This document shows positions 12,175 to 22,662 of a DNA stretch of 64,000 bases, one piece after another (the stretch's first letter is position 1; every line of letters begins with the position of its first letter). A program made the position numbers and the translations under genes. This DNA comes from Larimichthys crocea (Eukaryota > Chordata > Actinopteri > Sciaenidae). Location: assembly GCF_000972845.2 (NCBI RefSeq), contig NC_040021.1, forward strand, positions 4,775,969 through 4,839,968, read 5' to 3'. The notes under the pieces were generated by a model. It saw nothing but the letters and a program-made list of their open reading frames with translations, searched no databases and was not told the DNA's origin.

Positions 12175-12230
12175 ATCCCTGAAGCCCGGTGCATGCTGGG
12201 ATAGGTCCACAATGACCCAGAATAAGTTTG
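12175..12230 (+). mobile_element. SINE 3' body fragment
   Basis: The stretch GTGCATGCTGGGATAGGTCC then ACAATGACCCAGAATAAG matches the conserved end of fish tRNA-SINE bodies (GCTGGGATAGGCTCCAGC, then GACCC.GAATAGGATAAGC). It is short and diverged. Confidence 0.55.
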
Positions 12231-12554
12231 GTGGAATATATTCTATGTGACAAATGCGGCAGAAACATAAACAGGTCAAGGCTCTTTGGTGGCGACACTG
12301 CTTCTAAATCACTGTACATGAAAGATATTGTGTTCTGGAATTTCTTGTAACTTTGGCATATACAACAATATAAATGTATTGTATCTGAAATGTAAGTGAA
12401 ATGTTGGCTGACAAAGTGTTTATCGGTCCAGCTTTAGTAGGAAACATTTAGCTCGAGGTCCATTTTTTTGTTCGTTATAATTTGAAGTTATCATTTATAT
12501 TGTTTTTTTTATCATTGAGAGAGGGAGCTGAGGCTGAGGTGGGTCCGACCTCCA

Positions 12555-12765
12555 CCTCCTCCTGAACACATCCAGACACCAAACCTCAGTTTGCCACCAA
12601 AGCCTTTAGGGATACGCAAGCCAGTGCATTCAAATCGCATCAGGAAGGACATCCAGTGTAAAGAAGCCAAATCAAACATGCAGATCATCGGGATGGGTGG
12701 GGCACTGGCTGCCAACGAGATGGATCTGCTGTGGTGACCACTATGTGGAGCAGCAGAAAGAATAT
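12555..12765 (+). mobile_element. Retroposon 3'-end fragment
   Basis: It contains AGGAAGGACATCCAGTGTAA, CCAAATCAAACATGCAGATC and GATCTGCTGTGGTGACCACT followed by GGAGCAGCAGAAAGAA. This is the same 3' module as the 60-bp insert at 3087-3146 (CTGTGGCGACCCC then GCCGAAAG), in a longer and older copy. The family name was not assigned. Confidence 0.65.
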
Positions 12766-12844
12766 TAACATTAAGCTACATTTGATCTAAAATGCAAACT
12801 GAAGAACAATAGCTATCACTGAATTCTGATTTTATTGGTCAATA

Positions 12845-12905
12845 CGGGGCTGCAATGATTCATCATTTCAAAATTAATCTGTTGATGTCATCATGAGTTC
12901 CTAAA
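12845..12905 (+). mobile_element. Fragment of a hAT-like 'GGGCTGCAA' repeat
   Basis: GGGGCTGCAATGATTCATCA then AAAATTAATCTGTTG resembles one end of a common fish non-autonomous repeat, also present in more complete form at 38040-38330. Only about 60 bases are recognisable. Confidence 0.4.
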
Positions 12906-12969
12906 ACCCAAGGTCATGTCATCAGAATGTGTCGTCGTGTGTTGGCCCAAATATATTCAGTTTAGTGTA

Positions 12970-13135
12970 ACATATGTACAATATATATTTTATTTTATCG
13001 TATTTACTATTGCTTTTTTGATATTTTATTATGTATATTTTGCTTTATAGTATATTTTTATTCTTTGTTGTCACTTGTCACTTTGTGTAATGCTGCTGCT
13101 GCACTATAATTTCCCAGCTTGGGATAAATAAAGTA

Positions 13136-13179
<44 letters not shown>
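12970..13179 (+). mobile_element. LINE 3' tail ending in an (ATCT)n microsatellite
   Basis: The AT-rich stretch followed by TTGTCACTTGTCACTTTGTG, TAATGCTGCTGCTGCACT and ATTTCCCAGCTTGGGATAAA, then TAAAGTATATCT, is the 3' end of an abundant fish LINE. It runs directly into about eleven ATCT units at 13137-13179. The tail repeat of such LINEs is the usual seed of these tetranucleotide arrays. The 5' part is missing, as expected of a truncated insertion. Confidence 0.75.
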
Positions 13180-15059
13180 ATAACAGCAAAGTCTCAGAGT
13201 ACAGAAGCTGGAAAGTCATATGAAAAATCATTGACAATTAATCTGAAATTAAAATTGGTGCTTGTTAGAATAAGAGTGTACAAATCTTAATCCTCTGAAA
13301 GAAAGGAAATGTAAAGAATGATGGATTTGAAGGTTCAAGGAGGCACATTATGTAACATTAATAGCTACTTACCAAACAAAACAGCATCGGCTCAGCAGCT
13401 CATGAAGACTCATGAAAAAAAACATGAAGCGATTTATGAGAAATCGAGATGTGAGCGGATAATGAAGACCGATCATACATTTTCTGCACCATCATTTCAA
13501 CAGAGAAATATATAAACGGATAATATCATTTTGGAACACAAAGCTTCGTTTTACTTTTTGAATTTTAGGCATTACTACACTGTTACACAGAGTGACTCGC
13601 TGTGAAAAATGGGAGGCAGAACGCAGACTTGACAGAAAGGTCAAAACCTTGATTCAAACCCAAGATAAAGCAAATTTTGAACAAGAAACTCTTTTACTTC
13701 TACATCAGTGCTCTGTATCTCCCATTTGCTCTTCTGTCCTTCACCTTTTCTTCTTCCCTTTATCTACGCCCGACATCTTTGCTCCCTTTCTTATTGCCCT
13801 CTAATTATTTCACCTCCGCTCCCCCGTCCTCCGGAAACGCTATCCATCATCTGTTCAAGCAGCCCCTCTAACCTTTTACTGTACCACTGCTTTTACAGCT
13901 AAAACGAATGCGCGCTCATTTACAAAGGTGCCACTCGTGCAAGTGGAACTTTGATATTCTTAACGTGTATTTCTCTGATCTTCTGCTTTTCTAAATTTAA
14001 TCCAGTTATTGAATTTGCAAAATGAGTAAAAAAGCCCCACAAAAAAAAACACATCGCTCTGATTAGCTGTTGCGGTTTACACATGCATCTAAATGAATTT
14101 TTTAAACCACAAATTAGCTCGAGCACAACAATTCATAAAGCATGCAAGTTTCATACTTCATTTGGAATATCTAAACATTTAATTATTTCAAATCAGCCTA
14201 ATTACCAAGATCTCTTTAAGTTTTATGTGCAGCTATCCAAAGAGACATTTAGGTTCTTTTACTGCTATCAGAGGGCATGATTTATGATCAGTCAAGCAAA
14301 TATGAGCTGCATGGTCAATAAAATTCATTAACTCAAGACCCGTGGACATGAATTGACTTTGTGTCTCAAATGAAAACCGGCTGTCAGAATTAAGAGGCCC
14401 TGAGTTTCGAAAATTCACAAATGAAGGGAAGAATCCGATGAAATATACATTTATTAGCATGTAATACATAATAGTCTCTGATGATCTGCCGTCCTAATTT
14501 ATGGGTCTGCGAGATCGAAGTGTCACGGCTGGATGCCTTTTTAAGTGCAATTCCCTACAGAAGGTATTTATTATTAAAGAATATACTGTAACCCTTGTCT
14601 CGGTGATACCGTTTTTTAAGTTGTAGACAAGAATAATAAATAATAAACTCTCACCTCACTTTACTCCAGGGAAGCAATGCGGTGACACAAATAAGAGCTG
14701 ACCTGTCACCTGAGAATCAATAGCTTTTAAGGAAAAAGTTTGCTCCAAAATAATTTTCTGTCATCACCAGCTCAGCTCCATTTCCAGCGTTAATACCTCA
14801 GAGTATTTGAGTGTTTTGCAGCAGGATGATTGCACTATGGATTCAAAACTCCATTATTTACCTCATGCTTCCCGACATTTTACTCTCTGGTAATAACCTA
14901 ATGAGCCTCACTCTGCACCAGCGAGCAGAGCTTTTATTCAAAATGCTCAAGTTGTTTGATGACACTTAAACTTAAATCTACTGTTGAAGAGCTGAAGTGA
15001 AACTAAGTCACTGTGTGAATGTTTTTAGCCACTCTAGTGCGTCAATCAGTCGGCGCTGA
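13180..15059. other. Intergenic; 14080-14480 looks like conserved noncoding DNA
   Basis: No gene recognised. The part at 14080-14480 is low-GC and repeat-free, with several homeodomain-type cores (TTTAATTATT, CCTAATTACC, AATTAGC). This texture is typical of vertebrate conserved noncoding elements. Cross-species conservation is inferred, not shown. Confidence 0.35.
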
Positions 15060-15335
15060 CAGAAATATGTCAACATAACAACAATTGAATAGATTGCCAT
15101 ATAACATTTTATACAGATATTCATGGTCCCCAGATTATGAGGATGATCCCCTACTTTTGTAACCCTCTTACTTTCCCTGCAGTGCCACTACGAAGCTGAC
15201 ATTTGTGGATTTTCTTGAAATATCACAACAACTATTTTTCAGTGAAATTTTGTACAGATATGCAGGTTCCCCAGAGGATGGAAACTCAACAACAATTGGA
15301 AATATTCATGACGTGGCGAACACGTTTCTCTCACG
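15060..15335 (+). repeat. Diverged copy of the ~288-bp fish repeat
   Basis: It shares the phrases of the array at 25 kb: ATTCATGGTCCCCAGA, GAAGCTGACATTTGTGG, TGAAATTTTGTACAGATATG and CCAGAGGATGGA. It is a single old copy in the same orientation as that array. Confidence 0.7.
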
Positions 15336-17226
15336 GACATGTGAAAATCTTAATTTACTGATTTTTTTAAACTTTTCCACATACCGTTAGCACCATATAA
15401 GGTAACTATGATGCTAAACATGGCGGATTTGCATTGTCTTTGTAAACATTGTTAGCGTGCGAGATTAGGATTTAACTCAAAGCACTGTGGTTCCTATAGG
15501 TACGAAGAACTGGCGTCTTCCACCTGTGCGTGACGGCTACCTCACTGCTGAGAGCTGCTACCGCCTGCACAGATTCAATACAACAAAAGCCAAACAAGTT
15601 ATTTAAGTTTTAATATACTAATCGATTCTGTTGAAACTAGATCATTTAACTGAACCTGATCTGGAATTGAGTTAAATCACAAACATAGATACTAAAACTG
15701 CAGTGAAAGGCGTATATGTAGTTGGCATAATGTCTCACTGATATTTTTGCTGAGAATCTGTCACAAAAAAACAATAAATAGGCGAGAGCTTTGCTCCCTA
15801 GTGACTCATCGCAGACGTACATGGAACATGTAACATGTTACACACACGGGCGTCCCGGTCATTACTGCTTGATTCCACCAGGCATGGCCGCGATGAGCTG
15901 GCCTCCGTCTTTCTATAGGCGACGCTTGTTATTATCACCAGAAGCACCGCAGCATGTTTCAGAAGTGGCTCTCTTCTCCGCGGAGAATACGGGAAGGGTC
16001 TATTTTCCACATGAAGCAGCACAGAGCAGATCAAGCTGGCGGAAACTTCAAGATGAAACAATCCTGTGCAGACTCACAATCATGAAAACAGACGAATAGT
16101 AAAATATTTAAGTGTCTAGTCTACTTATCGGTGGTAGAAGCACACAAATAAGGAAAAATTATCAAAAGCTAGTTAACAAACTTTTCTAAAATAGCCCAGC
16201 TGAGCACAGAAAAACAATCCTGGAGTCATGCCTAATGAAATGAAGCCATTTGTCTTGTTACAAACACCATTATGATTTCAATTAGCCACAAATTGAAGGT
16301 TTAATGACTGTTTTTCACTTCAATATTCATTGACAAAAGACAGCTGAGCACAGATCACTGTCGGCTGCATACACACATCAGCTATCTGAGCTCAAACGAC
16401 TCGAGTCTGGAGAGTCACCTGTTGTACACCTCAGACAATGTGGGGGTTCAGCGCTGTGCTCGAGAGCCCCTCAGCAGTCATAGCAGAGACCAAACTAATT
16501 ACACCCAGACCCGAGTTATTAATCAGCCTTTTCTACCTCCAGGCAATCCTGCAATCTCGAAGTGTCAATCTAAAAAGAGAGTAGTGCACCAATCCAAGTG
16601 AGATGAAAGCCTGGTGGAAAAGCTAATTAGTGTTAGTAATGGTGAGGGGAGCTGTCTGTTTGAGCTGCCTTACACGAGATTTCGTCAGTGCACAGATATC
16701 ACGGTTTGTTCAGAAAGCGACAATCATATCAGGTCTCTGCCCGCCTTCTGCTCGCTCTGGTTTTAGCTGGCTGCACCTTCACACCGCTGGAGGCTGATCA
16801 AACCAGCGGTCTGAGTGTGTAACCTCGGAGAATATGAAGTAAAGGAATCCTATTAACCAGAAAGAGACCAAAACCATGCATTAATGTGTTGTTTTATTTT
16901 CTCCTGTAACATCACTCCTGTTTTTTATTTTATTTTACAGCATTAAATCACGTTGCATTTACTGGTATAAATTATGTAAAACAGGTCTTTATGTTCTCAA
17001 CAGGTGTCCTTGATTGTATTTGAAGAAACAGAACGAAAGCGGCGCTCGCATCAGTCAAGACCAAGTCGTGAAAAAAAGAAAGGATCTTCACATTGTAACC
17101 GTGCTTCACTGCATCACGTCCATCTGTTCTGTTTTACATATACACATACAGGAGAGAGATGAAATGATGTTAAACAAACTCAAAAGGTGTTTCATTGTGC
17201 AGCTTTTTGTCTATTATAAAGATCAA
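15336..17226. other. Intergenic, no gene recognised
   Basis: No exon or repeat family was recognised. The region 16190-16330 is AT-rich, with CAATTAGCCACAAATTGAAG-type motifs, and could be regulatory. The 102-codon frame at 15791-16099 has no recognisable domain, and its complement is also open. Confidence 0.5.
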
Positions 17227-17234
17227 GAAATTAG

Positions 17235-17980
17235 CAGAGATGTATAAAGTACTGGAGTAAAGGAGTGGAGTAGAAGTACAAGTGCTATATCAAAAAACTG
17301 ACTTGAGTAGAAGTTGTAGTGTTCTTTAAACACCATACTTAAGTAAAAGTACTAAAGTATTCAAAATGTTTTGTACTTAAGTATTGCAAGTAGAAGTATG
17401 TAAAACATTGCTACTCAAGTACTGAAAGTAAAAGTACAAGTAAAAGTACAAGTACTGTTGTTTATATTATTTCAAATATTTATTAAGGCACAACTTCTAA
17501 TGTTACAGTGTTACAATGTTCATGGTAGAGTTCTGTGATTTCCCATGGTCTGTGAATGCGTCTGAATGAATGCGAGAGCGAGGGGGCGGGGGAGCAGGTG
17601 AGAGAGCGCACCTGGGTGTCAGGTGTATGACGTACGGCGCACGAGCGAGGTTGATGTGTGAGACCTGGACTGTTCTGTTGGTTTTTTGGCGTGGTTACGG
17701 CCGACAGTCACCGAGTCCTGGAACCAAACCGTTCAGCAATAAATGCAGTTTGTTCAATATCGCCTCGTCATTCATCACGTGTACGGCTGGACACTACAGT
17801 AGTAACGAGTAACAATTCAGCACATGAAAAATGTATCGGAGTAAAAGTATTAAATTCATCAAAAATATGTAGTGCAGCAAAAGTAGAAGTTGGGGAAAAA
17901 AATAATACTAGTACAGATACTGCATTTTACTACTTAAGTACAGTACTTAAGTAGTTCCACTTCGTTACTATACATCTCTG
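17235..17980. mobile_element. Tol2-like non-autonomous hAT element, copy 1
   Basis: The 746-bp element has perfect 12-bp inverted ends (CAGAGATGTATA) and is flanked by a perfect 8-bp target duplication, GAAATTAG, at 17227-17234 and 17981-17988. The subterminal arrays of AAGTAC, AAGTAAAAGTAC and TACTTAAG are the hallmark of fish Tol2-class hAT ends. No transposase frame exists, so it must have moved with an enzyme supplied in trans. Its central ~300 bp is GC-rich and unrelated in texture to the ends, with CACCTG sites and an AATAAA. The frames inside (17570-17954) are not genes. Confidence 0.93.
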
Positions 17981-20834
17981 GAAATTAGCAAAGTCAGACA
18001 TGAAGTGGTGGAGTTCAAAATAACCTACAGGGACACGATAAATAAACAGAACATACAATAAGAGGCTGACGCTGCTAATTGTCATGCAGCATGATGTTCC
18101 CCACCTTTGTAGCTGCGATAGTGATTAAGCTCCTTTAGAGCTTAAAGGGTAAGTGTGTTTATCTGTTTTCTTACTGTCAACAAGACCCCCAAAAAAAACA
18201 GAAATGATTTTCTACTAACAAGTTTTGCCTGTGCAGACTTTATTCCTCCGTGCCGTAAAGCTCCACTGTTGTCCAAAAAGGAAAAAAAAACACATCAATG
18301 AGCCACGAGCGTGGCGTTGTTTTAAGTCAAACTCGCACACGCTGTACAGATTCTGTGAATACTCGGAGGCTTTTACATCTGAGGCTGAAAATCCCCAACA
18401 AAGACGCTCTTTACCTCTGTTTGAATGATGTTTGCTGAAAGACCACAGACAGTACCCAGCCTTTTTTATCAAGCCTCTTTTTAAATGCTTACATCCACTC
18501 CACTCAAAAACAGATTTTACTTATTGTTGCCTGACTTGGATGTTTGACCTTCGCCGTGCAGAGTTTTAAACTGGAAGGTTGTTTTCACATTCATCTGCTT
18601 GGGGGAGAAAAAGTTTCTTTCCACTCATCTTTAACTTTTTTTTTTTTCGGTGGTGGTGGAAAAAACCACAACACAACCACACACAAATTATTATTCCAAG
18701 CGAGTATTTTTTATATGTATCAAAACATGTCTGGAGGGGATGTTTAAAGATTTACTTTGGGCTGACGGGGGGAAGACTGTCAGAAAATGGACAAACACAC
18801 AGTTGGTTTTGGCCTCCTCACGGGATTCATTGGTAAAAAAAAGAAAAATACAGAATATTTCCAACCCTATACTTTAAGTCCATTTTATATGAAGCTTTAT
18901 TCCACCTCCTTTATATCCTACTACCATAATAACAGAATCAATTCGCTTGATATTACCTTCTTTGAGACTTGCTCTATGCAGACAGAAAACAAATAACGGG
19001 GAACAAGAGAGACAATTCTGTTTTGAGCGCAGAGTCGGTTAGTGCTCTTTTCAGCTTGACAGGGCCTCGTAACCTCACATTTTCTGAAAAGAATTACCCC
19101 ACTCCTCCATCCTTTGTGCTGGTGCCGCCAAACATAAGATTCCTTTCACACCTCACATCTATCAACGTCCCTTCAATCAGCCGCCGCTGCCGTCGCCGTC
19201 TCTCCTCAGCAACTTGTTTCAGAACATGCTGATCCGAGGACGGGTAATGAGGCACAGACGTACGATGGGTCACTACGCCGATCGAGCTGTGGGAGGTGAA
19301 AAGCCCCCCCCACCCCAAACCCGATTGACCTGTGACCAGTCTGTTATAATCTCTGAAAGCTTTGTCTCACCTCACGGCTCACCTGGCAGAGCAATACTCT
19401 CTCTCTTTCACTCTCCCCTCGACATAATCCCACCACCCCACTAATCTCGCTCCCTCTCCTTCTTTTCTCCCTCTCATCCTACACATGCATTCAATTCATC
19501 CCTCCAATTCAATTTCATCTGCCATATTAGCACGGGACGAGAAATGCTTATCTTGTCAAAACATGTAAGAAATAAAATGGGAAAAAAAACATAAAACAAG
19601 AGAGGCTATAAATATGAGTAAGGATTAAAGATGGTAAGCTGTCGAATTTACTCGCGGCCAAGTTTTCGTATTCACAAAGCATCATGTGCCATGAGAGTTG
19701 GATATTAGTCCCTTGGCTGTAATAAACAATGTTATTTCTTAAATTTAGCTTTATCAGATACACAATCAATATGCAAATCAGTTTTAGGGGGCTAAATACT
19801 GCCAAAAACTCAACATGCTGATCTAAGTCTAGTTTTATCTTGGAGCAGAACCCCTCTCCGTCTCTCCACAGAGTGTGCCAGGCAGGCTTTTAATGCACTT
19901 CACCACCTCCACTCACATATCTGCGTGCACACAAACGCACACACAGAGGGATGCAAACAATATGCTTCAAAGCCCCCCCCCCCTAGCTGGCTTCCAAATG
20001 CCAAAATGTCTGCCTAATAAATACAAACACAAACGCATTAACACAAACATAATGACATGCAGCCACTTCCCTCGTACATTTCACTGAAATCCTCCCACAT
20101 TTGCACATTTGCTGACTCTCTAAATAAGCCAAAGATACATGTGTCAAGACTGCTCACTTCGCTCAAATCCAACTCATTGTTTACCCCGCTGTGCTGTACG
20201 GGGTATAATCCTTTATGCACCGCGAATAATTTGCTTTTGCTTTGACTGTCTTTGTGCATTCACTCTGGCTCTTTATCATCCCTCATGCACTCTTTACCCA
20301 CGGCCAAATCCCACCACCTGTGCACTCGGGTCCCGTCCCGCTGTACTTTTTTTTTGCTGTGTGTGTGTTGCTGCCCTTTGCAGATGGGAGGTAATAGAGA
20401 GGAGACGTTACAGGTATGAGCTTTGAAATGGTAAGAAGCTCTGTTTATAGTGCAGCGCAGATGAAAGTGAGCCGTGGAGAGATGCACAAGGCCGAGGAGG
20501 GGGGGAGGAGGAGGACAGGTATATGGAAGGGAGGAGAAGAAGGGAGGCGGGTTTGGTTTTAGTTGCCAGGACCTCACCTTCAGTACTGCCACTCTTACCT
20601 GAAAGGATTTACTCTCTCTCTGTCTGTTCTCCTACTTATCTCTCCTTCTCTATCCCTCCTATGATATAAGGATATAAAAAAAACATGAAACAGGTTCACG
20701 CAGAGGTGACACACACAAAAAAATGCATGGACATCCAAACAGGAGTCTGTAAATGGCTCAGCGTGAATCTATAGTCTCCACATTTCATACCTACATCTTT
20801 ATGCATGAGAATGTGTACTACACTGCATTGCTAC
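17981..20834. other. Intergenic, no gene recognised
   Basis: No recognised exon or repeat family. It holds short homopolymer runs (T-run near 18640, C-run near 19974-19983) and a purine-rich patch at 20480-20540. The open frames on both strands at 18544-19445 and 20038-20592 have no recognisable motif. At 20563-20600 two donor-like signals on the minus strand could delimit a 21-base microexon, but this is weak. Confidence 0.5.
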
Positions 20835-20900
20835 AATTTGTTACCCCGCGCTGCCCATTCTCCCCGATGGGGATCATTAAAGTTTCATCTCACTGTATCT
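20835..20900 (+). mobile_element. LINE 3' tail fragment
   Basis: TTCTCCCCGATGGGGATCAT followed by TAAAGTTTCATCTCACTGTA and TCTTATT is the same kind of 3' terminus (hairpin-like CCCC..GGGG, then AATAAAGTTT-type sequence) as the LINE tail at 12970-13179. Confidence 0.5.
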
Positions 20901-20990
20901 TATTAGGTATCTACAATCACAAGAGCGCTGCAGAAAAATCACTCACATAGTGATGTTTGGGGTATATATTGATTTTAATGAGCCAAAATG

Positions 20991-21010
20991 TATATACATA
21001 TATATATATA
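20991..21010. repeat. (TA)n repeat
   Basis: A short imperfect TA run is seen directly. Confidence 0.8.
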
Positions 21011-21186
21011 AAGTAAGTGGGATTTTCTTTTTGTTGCTTTTAGGCTTTAAATTAAATATTTATTTGACTCAATTCTGATGTTGCAATGCTCAACACAGAG
21101 GATTTAAGGTGCGTATGTATGAAGAAGTACTGAATTTAAACTACTTTAAAGTGTTATTAAGAAACTCTGAATAAATCCCAACTCAC

Positions 21187-21258
21187 CTGGTCCAGACAGC
21201 TGGGCTGGGCCGGCACCATGACATCAAAGCGCTGCTCACAGCAAACACAGACGGGAAG
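21187..21258 (-). other. Candidate 72-bp exon (minus strand)
   Basis: On the minus strand, acceptor ttttattttccctcag precedes 72 bases that end in the ideal donor CAG|GTGAGT. Frame 1 is open for 24 codons, beginning LPVCVCCEQRFDVMV; a second frame is also open. It starts and ends on codon boundaries. The candidate exon at 22606-22662, the next one upstream on the same strand, ends on the same phase, so the two would splice in frame. I do not recognise the peptide. This is the strongest splice pair in the left half of the window, but there is no homology evidence. Confidence 0.35.
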
Positions 21259-22605
21259 CTGAGGGAAAATAAAAGCTTAACATGAAAAAAAAGAAAAGAA
21301 AAGAAAAATCCTAAAAGCAAGAAAACAGCAAGTCGTGTTATAGAGAGAGAGCATGAATAATGCATAGCAAGCAGAAATCATGCAGATGAGAACAAATAGC
21401 AGACTCCTCAATGAGGGCTGCGTTTGAACAGACAATATGAGACAGATAACCGGAGAAGATTTTTTGTGAATGTGCACCAAATGGAGGAACCATCTCCTGA
21501 TGTGTCTGACGGTAATGAGACAGAGGCAGAGTGCCGAGGCTGGATGAGCAGAGCCTGCAAGCAACAGACAGGCTAGCGGAGCATGTCAAATCACCCCTTA
21601 TGTGGGACAAAATCATCATGTCACCACAGACTAATCTGGCAGCCACAAAACTGCAATTGGTCTTTTGGCAAAACAAGGGTCAGTGGCAGTGTGGCAGATG
21701 TAGCAGAGGCTTGGAACTGGGGAAGTAGCTGCTGGCCACACAAACACAGTGACTGGAACGCTAACCTCATTTACACCAGTTTCTGTTTGGATCCCGAGGG
21801 CTTAGCCTAAGTTCTAAACCCAAGTAAATTTAGGCCAGGCCAGGGGAGACCCATGGCTTCAACGCCTCTGGTCACTAGAGGATCGATCGCAGCTGTCGCA
21901 GTGCACGCATCGAGCGTAAAAAATGCACGTTTGCTGCAGAACTTCAAGAATGTTGAAATAATGTATGTGGAGAAGAAGCACGGCCTTTAGCTCTTTTATC
22001 ATCTTTTGGTGCAGGGATGAGAAGAGGAGGCAAAGACAACAACCTGAAGGGAAAGGCTTGACCTAGAAGGAGAATCTGTCTTATTTTGTTTTTTTTCTAC
22101 TGTCTTTTCAGCACTTTGTCGAAAGGACCCGACAGTTCTTCAAGCACAAAAAAAATTACTTTCGTCATTTATTTCTGAAAAAGTAATGATGAAAAAAAAA
22201 ACATCTGCAGACAAGCTGTGATGATAACTCGCAACAAATGTTACATTTTCACAAGAGACATCTGCTCCGCATTATTAGGAGAAACGTGTCTCGTCACGTT
22301 TTCTAAAGCGTGATGAAGTTGAAGAACACGGCCGTTTATTTATTTCACTTCTCCGTCATTTAGGTAAAGCCTGTATGCTAGTTAGAAATAATGAAAGACC
22401 AATTCAGCAGCAAAATAAATGTGTAACTGAGATCAATAGATGTGTTAAAAATGTGGGCCCGCTTGACTGGATTTAATTTTCAGTCTTAAGGAAAGAAATT
22501 TAGAATTATGATGAAGACAAAAGATGGGGCGTAAAATCCATTTACAGACTAACAGCTCGTGATGTTTTGAGTTTAAATGATTCAAATAAAGACACTTGAT
22601 CTCAC

Positions 22606-22662
22606 CTTGTTGACTTTGCTCATAAAACTCACTGTTGCAAAATGCTTGGCTGTGCTACTAAA
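22606..22662 (-). other. Candidate 57-bp exon (minus strand)
   Basis: A strong minus-strand acceptor (tgctctcttgccctgcag) and the donor AAG|GTGAGA enclose 57 bases. Only one frame is open, reading FSSTAKHFATVSFMSKVNK, with phase 0 at both ends. It lies 1.35 kb upstream, in transcription sense, of the 72-bp candidate at 21187-21258 and would join it without a frameshift. The product is not recognised. It could belong to an unidentified gene or a noncoding transcript, or be coincidence. Confidence 0.35.

Noticed and set aside
17570..17954. ORFs within the Tol2-like element, repeated at 50409-50711
   Set aside because: They recur because the element is duplicated; there is no transposase motif.
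20574..20594. 21-base microexon on the minus strand (VRVAVLK)
   Set aside because: It has a donor on one side and an acceptor that is itself a donor-like sequence; too short to support.
20881..20945. Minus-strand exon with an excellent acceptor (gatttttctgcag)
   Set aside because: It overlaps a LINE 3' tail and its frame is not protein-like.
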